Below, piece after piece: positions 44,201 through 53,012 of a stretch of DNA of 64,000 bases. Source of the DNA: Glycine soja. Its lineage: Eukaryota > Streptophyta > Magnoliopsida > Fabales > Fabaceae. The notes under the pieces were generated by a model, which made no database searches, was not told the origin of the DNA, and worked only from the letters and a program-made list of their open reading frames with translations. The stretch covers positions 43,325,522 through 43,389,521 of the forward strand of contig NC_041016.1 of NCBI RefSeq assembly GCF_004193775.1. The letters are read 5' to 3'. A program made the translations under genes and the position numbers. Within the stretch, counting starts at the first letter, position 1. Every line of letters begins with the position of its first letter.

Positions 44201-45279
44201 CATTTCCATCGTTGCAAACATTGAAGTTCTCCTTTATGAAAGCATGGGAAAAATGGGAATGTCAAGCTGTGACAGGTGCTTTTCCATGTCTTCAATATCT
44301 TTCTATAAGGTATTGTCCCAAGCTGAAAGGTGACCTCCCAGAGCAACTTCTTCCTTTAAAGAAGCTAGAAATTAGTGAGTGCAAACAACTTGAGGCTTCA
44401 GCTCCCAGGGCTCTAGTACTAGACCTGAAAGACACTGGAAAGCTGCAACTGCAACTTGACTGGGCTACTTTGAAAATGCTCAGCATGGGCGGACACAGCA
44501 TGGAAGCATTGTTGCTGGAAAAGTCTGATACTTTGAAAAAACTGTATATTTATTGTTGCCCGATAGATGAAATGTGTTGCGATTGTGGAATGAGTGATGA
44601 TGGCCGTGACTCTCTAAAGACTTTTCCGCTAGATTTCTTCCCAGCACTCAGGACCCTTTGTCTCAGTGGCTTTCGTAATCTACAGATGTTTACACAGGAT
44701 CACACCCTTAATCATCTTCAAGATCTGACAATCAGAAAGTGCCCTCAATTAGAATCATTGCCTGGAAGCATGCATATGCACCTTCCATCTCTCAAGAAGC
44801 TAAGGATATCTGATTGTCCAAGAGTTGAGTCGTTCCCTGAAGGAGGTTTGCCATCAAATCTAAAAAATATGCAACTCATGAGATGCTCGTCCGGACTCAT
44901 GGCCTCACTGAAAGGGGCTTCGGGAGACAATCCCTCTCTGGAAATGTTGTGGATAAGTAAGCTGGATGCGGAATCTTTTCCCGATGAAGGTTTGCTGCCA
45001 CTCTCTCTTACTTGTCTATGGATCAATGATTTTCCAAATCTAAAAAAACTGGACTACAAGGGGCTCTGTCAGCTCTCCTCTCTCAAGCAATTGAGTCTTC
45101 AGGAGTGCCCCAACCTCCAACAGCTACCAGAGGAGGGTCTTCCCATATCCATTTCACGTCTTAAGATTAATGGCTGCCCCAACCTCGAGCACCGTTGCCA
45201 GAAACCAGGAGGCGAAGACTGGCCAAAGATTGCCTACCTTGGATTCGTGCATTTTGGAATCATTAGAGTGCCTCTGTGA
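41266..45279 (+). CDS. CC-NBS-LRR disease-resistance protein (RPP13-like 1 class)
   Basis: A cytoplasmic immune receptor of the CNL type: it is expected to sense a pathogen effector and trigger defence through nucleotide exchange at its NB-ARC switch. The single exon encodes 1337 residues, normal for this intron-less clade. An Rx-type coiled coil covers residues 5-130, with an EDVID-like VFEVEDLLADIDYE near 85-98. The NB-ARC domain has P-loop GMGGLGKTT near 208, RNBS-A (FDVKAWICVSEEFD) near 230, kinase-2 FLVVLDDVW near 281 (final W typical of CNLs), RNBS-B GSRILVTTR, GLPL (GLPLALKSMG) near 373, RNBS-D CFAYCALFPKDYEF and VMHD at 493-496. LRRs run from about 560 to the end and include a perfect 71-residue tandem repeat. 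All switch residues that I can check are intact, so it is probably functional. The best start is the first ATG, which gives the usual MAAE(M/L)V-GAL start. Confidence 0.95.
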   Translation: MAAEMVAGALVSTFVQMTIDSLASRFVDYFRGRKLNKKLLSSLKVKLLAIDVLADDAELKQFRDTWVRDWLFKAKDVVFEVEDLLADIDYELSKCQVEAESQPILNQVSNFFRPSSLSSFDKEIESRMEQILDDLDDLESQSRYLGLTRTSGVGVGSGSGSKVLEKLPSTSSVVESDIYGRDDDKKLILDWITSDTDEKLSILSIVGMGGLGKTTLAQLVYNDPRIVSKFDVKAWICVSEEFDVFNVSRAILDTITDSTDHGRELEIVQRRLKEKLADKKFLVVLDDVWNESRPKWEAVQNALVCGAQGSRILVTTRNEEVASTMRSKEHKLEQLQEDYCWQLFAKHAFRDDNLPRDPGCPVIGMKIVKKCKGLPLALKSMGSLLHNKPSAWEWESMLKSEIWELKDSGIVPALALSYHHLPLHLKTCFAYCALFPKDYEFDRECLIQLWMAENFLNCHQGSKSPEEVGQLYFNDLLSRSFFQQSSKYKEGFVMHDLLNDLAKYVCGDIYFRLGVDREKSTQKTTRHFSFSVITKGDFDEFGTSCDTKKLRTFMPTSRRMNETCWSWNCKMSIHELFSKLKFLRVLSLSDSNIIELPDSVCNFKHLRSLDLSETGIKKLLESTCSLSNLQILKLNYCRKLKELPSNLHELTNLCVLSLDSCSFLTQVPNSVGDLKHLRSLDLSRTCIQKLPDSTCSLSNLQILKLNYCRKLKELPSNLHELTNLCVLSLDSCSFLTQVPNSVGDLKHLRSLDLSRTCIQKLPDSTCSLSNLQILKLNGCIYLKELPSNLHELTNLHRLEFVITDIIKVPPHLGKLKNLQVSMSSFDVGKSSEFTIQQLGELNLHGRLSFSELQNIENSSDALAADLKNKTDLVKLEFGWNSHRNPDDHAKERDVVVIENLQPSKHLKELSIINYGGKQFPNWLSDNSLSNVVSLVLRNCQSCQRLPSLGLLPILKKLEISSLDGIVSIGADFHGNSTSSFPSLQTLKFSFMKAWEKWECQAVTGAFPCLQYLSIRYCPKLKGDLPEQLLPLKKLEISECKQLEASAPRALVLDLKDTGKLQLQLDWATLKMLSMGGHSMEALLLEKSDTLKKLYIYCCPIDEMCCDCGMSDDGRDSLKTFPLDFFPALRTLCLSGFRNLQMFTQDHTLNHLQDLTIRKCPQLESLPGSMHMHLPSLKKLRISDCPRVESFPEGGLPSNLKNMQLMRCSSGLMASLKGASGDNPSLEMLWISKLDAESFPDEGLLPLSLTCLWINDFPNLKKLDYKGLCQLSSLKQLSLQECPNLQQLPEEGLPISISRLKINGCPNLEHRCQKPGGEDWPKIAYLGFVHFGIIRVPL
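43132..43557 (+). repeat. Two identical 213-bp tandem units within the LRR region
   Basis: 43132-43344 and 43345-43557 look identical base for base; a third, partial unit begins at 43558 and first differs at 43566 (A to G). Each unit adds 71 codons, that is three LRRs, and keeps the frame. A more diverged relative lies just upstream (43060-43131), so the array has grown more than once. Confidence 0.9.
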
Positions 45280-47373
45280 GTTTTAACTAATAACTTCTTT
45301 AAAATATATATTTTTATTATATAATAAAATATTGTATTGATTTTCATAAATCTTTTATTATAATTTTTTTATTCAAATCCATAAATTTTAATATAATTAC
45401 CTATGTAATATATGAATACAAATATGGATTAACATAATAAAAATAAAATAAATAATAATTTAAAAATATAATTTTTTATATAATCAAATTAAGAAAATAT
45501 TTTGATACAAGAAAGTTTAAACATTGTAACCGATTTATCTTGGTCTATGGTTATCTAATAATAGATGGATATAAATGTGAATTAATGTAACATAAATAGG
45601 TTATATAACAATTTTAAAAATACAACTTTTTATACTTTCAATTTGAAAAGAAAATAAAAGGTGTTTTAATATAAAAATAAACATAAACCAAAATATCATA
45701 AATATCTAAGACTCTTGCAATAAAAAGTCCAAATAATTTTGTATGATACTCATGTAATAGATAAATATAAGTATGAATTAGGATAACATAAATATAATAT
45801 ATAATAGCTTATAAGATATAAATATAAATATTTTATAGTTTCTAAATATATAAAAAACACAATGATTATTAAAAAAAATTAATCATCAAAATAAGTTTAT
45901 TTTAGTATGGTTACCCTGAGTGCATAAAGAATATAAAGATGAATTAATGCAAGAAAAGAAAAATATATAATTATTTAAAAAGTATAATTTTTTATAGATT
46001 CATATTAAAAATATGAAGGATATTTTAATATAAAAAGAAATATAAACATCGTTCCTATAAAAAATTTATACATTAATTTAAGTATAAATATCTAAGAGTC
46101 TCTTGACATTAAAATAAAAAAATCACTCAAATAAATTTATCCTAATAAAATGACCTATACAGCGGATGAATAAAAATATGAATTATTGAGATCAATATCT
46201 TGTTAATTAAAAAAATATAACAAAAAATTATGAATAAATATTTTTCTTTAAATAAATTTTTCACATTTAACAATAGAAATAAAAAAAACTTTAAATTTAT
46301 AAACAAATGGAATTTAATTCCTTGTTAATAACAACCAATGGTATATCGATATTTTGAATCATGTTTTAATAATTGACGTGTAATTTTTGAGTCATCCAAT
46401 GATTTTCCCTAAAAGTTTAGTTCCTAATTTTTTTTCCCTAAAACTATTTGCTTGATTTTTTAAGAGCTTTTTGAAAAATATATCTATTCAAATTTTCTTT
46501 AAAGAAAAGATAAGCTTCCCAACCACTCCCATAAAAATATATATTGTTCAACCATATGAAGAGTTTACTTCTAATGAGATAATTATTTTTCTTATATCAT
46601 AAAAGTTTACTATAGTTAAAAGTGATGTTATCTCTTAAGTTTTGTATAATATGGAATTTATTTGTTACAACATGAAATTCTCTACTAGAGAAACATTGTT
46701 TTTCACCAATGATGCCATTTAGCTTAATATTGAAATCAAAAAAGCATTTATACATGTGTTTACTTGTAAATAGTTTCAATCTTTATTAGTTTTGAAATAT
46801 TTATCAATGAGACATCTAAAATTTTGGGTCAATAAAATAAGTATATTTAAATATACTTATCTTATAATTACTATTACAACTACTACTTTTCTAATTAAAA
46901 ATATTACTTCTTAGGCTTGTGAATTTAAACTAATAACATCTTTAAGATACTTTTTTTTCATCCATGAATATAATGGAATAATGAAATATTGTATTAACTT
47001 CTAGGGATCTTTGATCATAAAAAAAAATATTTACTCAAATCGATAAATTCTAATATGATCACCCATGTAATACACGAATATAAATATGGATTAGCGTGGC
47101 ATAAATAAAATATATAATAGTTTAAAAATATAATTTTTTATATCCTCAAATTAAGAAATACAAAAGAGACCCAAGGAATTTGTCTTAGTATATGGTTATC
47201 TAGATAGATGGATATAAATATGGACTAATGTAACATAAATAAAATATATAATAATTCAAAAAATATTTTTTTATACTTTAAATTGAAAAAAAAATGAAAG
47301 GTGTTTTCGTATAAAGAGAAACATAAATTAAAATATGAAATATGTAAGACTCTTGCAATAAAAAACCCAAATG

Positions 47374-47461
<88 letters not shown>

Positions 47462-48240
47462 CATCCTAATAAATTTGATTTTGAATGGATACTCATGATA
47501 AATATAGATATGAATTAGGATAATATAAATATAATATATAATAGTTTATAAAATATAATTTTTATAATTTCAAACTAAAAAAAGAATGATGTTTTGGTAT
47601 AAAAAGAAATTTAGATATCATTCATATAAGAGTTGTATGAATTAAATTTAAATATAAATATGCCCTAATATAATTACCCAAGGTTATTAAAAAAAATTAA
47701 TCATTCAAATGAATTTACCCTAATATAATTATTCGGTGACATAAATGAACATAAAGATGAATTAATGCAACATAAAAAGAGTATATTAATGATTAAAAAA
47801 TATAATTTTTTATAGACGACTCATTAAAAATATGAAGATATTTTGATATAAAAAGAAATAAAAACATCATTCTTATAAAAAATTTATTCATTAATTTAAT
47901 TATAAATATCTAAGAGTCTCTTTACATTAAAATTTCAATTATTATAAAAATATCACTCAAATAAATTTGTACTAATCTGATTACCTATGCAACAGATGAA
48001 TAAAAATATGAATTATCAAAATCAATACCTTGTTAATTAAAAATATTATAAATGAAATAGTTGTCTTTAAATAAAATTTTCATACGTAACAAAAAAAAAT
48101 TAATCTTATAGAAAAATGAAACTTAATTCATTTTTAATATTAGCCAATGGGATATTTATGTTTTGAATCATGTCTAAACAATTGACGGGTAATTTTTCAA
48201 TGATCCATCAATTTTTTCAAAAATTTTATTTAGTAAGTTT
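45280..48240. repeat. 3' flank: about 1.3-1.6 kb AT-rich block present twice
   Basis: 45290-46530 and 46925-48245 are colinear: ACTAATAACWTCTTTAA at the start, AACAATTGACGxGTAATTTTT and AAGCTTCCCAACC-like text at the end. Inside each are five or so degenerate units around ATGAATATAAATATGAATTA and AACATAAATAAAATATATAATA. Nothing coding is found; the minus-strand frame at 46597-46779 lies in the spacer between copies and has no domain. Confidence 0.7.
47375..47459. repeat. Long (AT)n microsatellite
   Basis: About 85 bp of uninterrupted AT. The other copy of the flanking block (near 45737) has only ATAATTTTGTATGATAC here, so the run expanded after the duplication. Confidence 0.95.
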
Positions 48241-48259
48241 CCCAACCCCCCCCCCCCCC

Positions 48260-49921
48260 TAAATAAAAAAAAATTGGAGTAAAAATAATAGATTACTAAC
48301 ATATTAGTAATTATTTTTTAAAATCTTACTTAAAATAAATAAGCAATTAAAAAAAATAAGTCTTCACTATGTTGTATCTATCCCGTTTTTCACTTTACAT
48401 GTTTTTAAATAAAAATTGTCATGTTTAAGCTACTATGAAGTCTAGCCTTTTTTATGATTTTTGAAAATATATATAAAAAAAGACAATGTTTATTTGATGG
48501 AAAATTTCATACTAACTTTCCTAGACCGGATATTTAAGCCGAAAAAGTATAAATAAAGATTTACTTTTATCATGGCCACAAAACTCACGGTTGGAGACTC
48601 ATATATATAGAAGGTTTCCTTTGACTTTTTATCGTTTGTTGACATACTTTAAGAGAGTACAAAGGATTTTTATTTGGTTCATGTAATTAATATTTAATAT
48701 GATTATTTTATATTATTTGTTTGATTTAATTGTTAAACTTTAAATAAATTTTCTAGCTCTTGTGTTTAAAGGCTAAAGGAGTATATTAAAATAAGATAAA
48801 ACTTCACAATTAAAGCATGTGTAATCTACCATCATCACACATATAACATAATATGTTAAAATCTTACACAAAGCATAAGTCTCATAATCCACATATCAAA
48901 GAAAATCATAACAATCACCACCTCGTCAATATCATATCAAGATTCAATCATTAAACACAATCATCATTATGAGTGAATCAATCATCATCACCGTGATTCA
49001 TCCATCAAACATCATCGTCATGTAGTATGCATATGAAATAACTAACATCCAACTCTCTTATGACTCCAATTTTATCTTCCCACAACAATTTCATGATTTC
49101 CGCATGTTACACACAAGGTATAATTTTATATAAAGAAGAAAGTAAAACAAGATAACACTTCATGAGTACTACTTGATAGGAAAATATAAGGTTAAAATAT
49201 ATTTTTCGTCCCTGAAAAGTTACCATAGTTTGGATTTAGTCCTTGCAAAAAAAATTTTCATCCTTGTAAAACTTTAGTGTACTACTTTTTGGCTTGGAAT
49301 TAGGTTTGAATAAATATGAACCTATGTGAATTTTTTTAATTTAAATTTTAAAATACAATTTATGGAGGTTAAAAATTGTCATAAATTCCCAAAAAAAAAA
49401 TACAAGAATCAACACACAATAAAACCCCCCACAAATGCAGGAAAAAAAATACAAGAATTAAAGAAAAACTTAATAGAAAAAATTGGGACAAATTAGATCT
49501 TAATTTTGAATGATGAAGAATAATTTTTTTTTTATGAATCTTCACCACACTTGGCATAGCCACCTTCGACATTTATTCCCTTTAGTCCCAATTCCACAAC
49601 TACTGCCCCTAATCAAGAACTTCAACTCACCGATGGCTACTCCATTAATTTCAATAGCCTTTTTTCCTTTCCAACACCACCACTATTTAACTCCTCAAAC
49701 ACTCCTCTCACATCCAACTTGTTTACGCCACCGAGAGAAATGACTTCCCCATCATATTCTACGATGCCATTTATATACACTTTTCTGTAACCCAATCTAC
49801 GATCTCAAATAGAATGCAAATTCCTTTGTTACCTAACCAGCTCACTGATGCTTCTTCTCAAGTTTCCATCAAAGACAAACCCCTGATGGAGAATGTTTAG
49901 TATATGTATTCACCCATGAGA
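48260..49921. other. Gene-free stretch before element G
   Basis: AT-rich. The segment 49190-49280 (GGTTAAAATATATTTTTCGTCCCT) resembles the ends of short dispersed elements common in legume DNA. Overlapping short frames at 49369-49743 on both strands, rich in His, Leu and Pro on the plus strand, show no domain. A 14-base C run at 48246-48259 precedes the stretch. Confidence 0.45.
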
Positions 49922-50323
49922 TGTTGAAATATAAACTTGATTTTGAGCCTTATTAGTCTAAAGGCCCAATTTCTAGAAACATCCTTAGGCCAAATTCTAC
50001 AAGAATGTTCTAGAGAAATCTATTTTAAAAGATAATTCTAAAGTAGCATATAGAATGATCTATAATTTGTGAGTAAGATTGTATCTACGAAGAAACTTAT
50101 AGAGAATCATTTGCAGTCATTAGATTAAGTGTGCGTTGACAAAATCCTAACCATCGGTATAGGAGGAGCCTCAAATATAAATAGGGGTGATGTCTTAGAG
50201 TTTGTATCAAATCAAATCAAGCCAAAAATCAACAATCATTTATACAAATAGTCTCTTCTTCCAAAATTTCTAATCTCTCCCATTCTCAAATATTTCCTAC
50301 ACTAGTAAAATTTCATTTCAACA
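49922..50323 (+). repeat. 5' LTR of copia element G
   Basis: It starts TGTTGAAAT and ends ATTTCAACA, perfect 9-bp inverted ends. It is followed at 50326 by AGGCATCAAAGCT, a slightly altered Met-tRNA primer-binding site (normally TGGTATCAGAGC). A TATA-like CTCAAATATAAATAGGGG lies at about 50170-50187. I find no 3' LTR, so element G is truncated. Confidence 0.7.
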
Positions 50324-50359
50324 AATAGGCATCAAAGCTAGAAGGCCCTTTATAAGGAG

Positions 50360-50693
50360 ATGGCAAGTAACAGCATGGTTCCATTCCAAGTTACCAATGC
50401 TCAACAAGAGAAACAATGACAATATGAGCATGAAGATGAAGGCTCTCCTTGGCACACAAGATGTTTAGGAGATAATAGAGAAAGGCCACACCGAGCCAAG
50501 GAATAAGGGTAGTCTCTCAAACGCAAAAGGATGGTTTGAGAAACTCAAGAAAGAGAGACAAGAAGCCTTTCTATCTAATCTATCAAGTATTGGATGACAA
50601 TGCTTTTGAGAAGGTTTCAAAAGGAAAGTTGGCAAAAGAAGCATGGGAGAAGCTTCAAACCACAAACATTAAGAGCCAAGTTTGAAACGTTGT
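50360..50693 (+). pseudogene. Element G: gag, 5' part (split by element F)
   Basis: ATG at 50360 starts MASNSMVPFQVTNAQQEKQ, then a stop. Further on in other frames come LDDNAFEKVSKGKLAKEAWE and LQTTNIK, the UBN2 capsid domain of copia gag. It breaks at 50693, within an AKFETLHMK-type motif that resumes at 54548. Confidence 0.75.
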
Positions 50694-52033
50694 TGATAAC
50701 TGCTAAATAATTGTGAATTTATAGGAGTTAAATAGTCAAATTTTGGCTTAAAATTAATTATTTAGCAGTTATTTGTAATTAAAAGTTGAGAAAATTAATT
50801 AAATTGAATTTCTGGTTGCAGATGCGAAAAATGAGGATACATTTAGCAAAAGTGGCAACAGAAAGGAAGAAAAAGAAGAAATTTTGAAGCAGGCCCAGCC
50901 CAACAGGGGCGCTAAGCGCGCATCAGGCGCTAAGTGAGCAACTAACTGCAGGCGCTAAGCGTGGCGTTAAGCACAAAGGCAGAAACCGTTACGTGCGCTA
51001 AGCCCAGCTAGGCGCCCAGCGCGCGATCCAACAGAAGCACAGGCCCAGCGTGCATGGCGCGCGATCTGAACGCGCTAAGCGCGAGGTGTGGCGCTGAGCG
51101 CGACTATGAAGGCCCATAAGCCCACTTCAGCAACTATAAATAGAAAGGCAGTCCCAAGGAAACATCATCCCGTCTCAGAGCACTACTCTCAGTACTTTAA
51201 GCCTGAGCTTTCCTTCCTCTCTTCTTATTCTTTGTTTTATTAGCCCATTCTTCCTTTCATCCCCAGTTGTAAGCCTTCAATGGCCATGAGTGGCTAATCC
51301 CCTAGCTAGGGCCTGGCAGGCCTAAAAAGCCAACGATGTACAATGAGCTTCAAGAGAGTTATCAATGCAAAAGAATTTATTCCAGGTTTTTCTGTTCTAT
51401 TTCTTTTCTTGTATTCTTGCATTCATTCTTAGATCTCTTTTTGGGTTTTATTCGCTCGGGAGAGGGTAATTCCCAATAAATATTTAAGATTCAATGCATG
51501 CATCAGTTTTAGGGGTTATATGCTTGGGAAAGGGTAACACCTAATAGAACATCTTAAGAAAAGAATCCTTGGGTTAGCATTGCTAGGCATAGAATGATAA
51601 CCCACTGCCCATGCATTCAAACAACATCTAGAACTTAATCTTAATGCATTTTAATTATTGAATCTTCGCAAAGGCATTTGGGAGATAGGTAGTTAAAATA
51701 GGTTTGCCAACGTGAGGCACCAGGGGCAAGTAGTCAACAGATGTGGGTAGAACTAATACCATTTCATTGATAATGAATATCATATTTACATGCATCGTAG
51801 ACCAATTGGGTTTGTCTGGTCTTGGCATCTTTATCAATAGTTTTTCCTTTTTACGTAATTGTTTTTGCGATAACACTCTATTCCTACTTTCATTCCTGTT
51901 TTTACTATTTTACTTTCACTTACAAATTGAGAAGTATTTAATAAGTGCAATAAAATCCTTGTAGACACGATACTCGGACTTCCGAGGTTTACTACTTGTA
52001 ACGATTTGGTGCACTTGCCAAAATCAATTAACA
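50694..52033 (+). repeat. Left LTR of element F (plus orientation)
   Basis: It runs TGATAACTGC to AATTAACA and is about 1340 bp. It contains a GC-rich array of GCGCTAAGCGC-like palindromes (50905-51105), a TATA-like CTATAAATAG near 51136, and a region around 51740-51960 that gives the same accidental frame in both LTRs. Confidence 0.85.
50905..51110. promoter_or_regulatory. GC-rich palindrome array GCGCTAAGCGC in LTR of F
   Basis: About ten variants of (G)GCGCTAAGCGCG, GCGCCCAGCGCG and GCGCGCGATC sit about 30-230 bp upstream of the TATA-like box at 51136, in otherwise AT-rich DNA. The mirror array lies at 53940-54150. Role not known; the position suggests transcription control or a methylation target. 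Confidence 0.55.
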
Positions 52034-52849
52034 ACGGCGCCAAAAACTTGTTAATTGATCACTGGCCGCCATGTTCTCAATTAGCTCCATTGCTTCTTCT
52101 GGAGTCTTCAGTTTGATTTTTCCCCCTGCAGACGCGTCTAGTAGCTGTTTCGAGTGAGGTCGCAAGCCATTGATGAATATATTCAATTGTACCGGCTCGC
52201 TGTATCCGTGTGTCGGTGTCTTTCGTAACAGCCCATGGAAACGGTCTAGTGCTTCGCTGAGGGACTCATCCGGGAATTGGTGGAAAGAGGAAATCTCCAT
52301 TTTCCCTTCGGCGGTCTTCGACTCTGGGAAGTACTTCTTTAAAAACTTTTCCACTACTTCTTCCCAGGTTCTTAAGCTGTTGCCTTTGAAAGAGTGCAAC
52401 CATCGTTTTGCCTCTCCTGCTAGAGAAAAAGAGAAGAGGTTAAGGCGTACCGCATCTTCTGGGACTCCAGCGATCTTTACGGTGTTGCATATTTCGATGT
52501 ACGAGGCAAGGTGAGCATATGGATCTTCGCTTGGAAGACCATGGAAGAGATTCCCTTGGATTAACTGAATAAGGGAATGCGAGTAGGAGATATTTGCGGC
52601 TTGCACCTCCGGTCTTGCAATGCTCGTGAAGAACTGAGGAGTGGCGGTGTTGGAGAAGTCCTCTAAGGTGACTCTTCGTGCCGGTTCCCCGTCCATTTCA
52701 GCGTGATGTGGAGAAAGAGGAGGTGATGTGCGACTGCTTCCTTCGGTGTCTTGTTCCCTTCTTCTTCTTGCAGCGTTGTTACGCCGACAAGTGGCTTCAA
52801 TTTCCAAGTTGATAGGGACTACGTCTCCAGATGCAGTCCTAAGTTGCAT
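52028..52849 (-). CDS. Element F: gypsy gag (retrotransposon gag domain), C-terminally truncated
   Basis: It is open for 273 codons from ATG at 52849. A basic N-terminal part (NNAARRRREQDTEGSS) is followed by the classic gag domain: HLASYIEICNTVKI, VRLNLFSFSLAGEAKRWLHS, WEEVVEKFLKKYFPESKT and FHQFPDESLSEALDRFHGLL. Near LELIENMAASDQ the frame runs into the left LTR junction, so the zinc knuckle and everything beyond are gone. The domain itself is intact and of Ty3-gypsy (Athila/Tat-like) type. It could still be a capsid-like protein but has no pol in cis. Confidence 0.85.
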   Translation of the reverse strand: MQLRTASGDVVPINLEIEATCRRNNAARRRREQDTEGSSRTSPPLSPHHAEMDGEPARRVTLEDFSNTATPQFFTSIARPEVQAANISYSHSLIQLIQGNLFHGLPSEDPYAHLASYIEICNTVKIAGVPEDAVRLNLFSFSLAGEAKRWLHSFKGNSLRTWEEVVEKFLKKYFPESKTAEGKMEISSFHQFPDESLSEALDRFHGLLRKTPTHGYSEPVQLNIFINGLRPHSKQLLDASAGGKIKLKTPEEAMELIENMAASDQLTSFWRRC

Positions 52850-52988
52850 AAAAACAAAAAGGCACTACCCGTGCAATTATAGAAGAAAGAAGGAAAGAAT
52901 AGAAGTAAAGAGAAAAACACTGATAAAATAAGCCAAGAAAAGAAGAGTTGGGCTTACAAACTGATAGTAATTAAGTGCGAAAATAAAA

Positions 52989-53006
52989 TCCCCGGCAACG
53001 GCGCCA
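52989..53006 (-). other. Primer-binding site of element F
   Basis: The minus strand reads TGGCGCCGTTGCCGGGGA, a standard gypsy primer-binding site, six bases from the end of the right LTR (AACA-AGTTTT). A truncated copy of the same region (AGTTTTTGGCGCCGTTG) occurs at the left junction, 52034-52047. Confidence 0.85.
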
Positions 53007-53012
53007 AAAACT

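Noticed and set aside
41799..45026. Several minus-strand frames of 60-100 codons within the CNL gene
   Set aside because: They lie opposite a strongly supported gene, show no domains, and the repeated ones simply mirror the LRR repeat.
47301..47498. Frame of alternating Tyr and Ile
   Set aside because: It is a translation of the AT microsatellite.
48246..48259. C run as a telomere-like or G-quadruplex site
   Set aside because: A single homopolymer of 14 bases; no repeated G-blocks. It may be a slippage site or a sequencing effect.
49369..49743. Overlapping frames on both strands before element G
   Set aside because: No recognisable domain; low-complexity His/Leu/Pro content and mutual overlap argue against coding.
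51743..51964. Frames encoding hydrophobic peptides at 51743-51964 and 53019-53303
   Set aside because: They are the same LTR sequence of F read in both arms; no start context or family.
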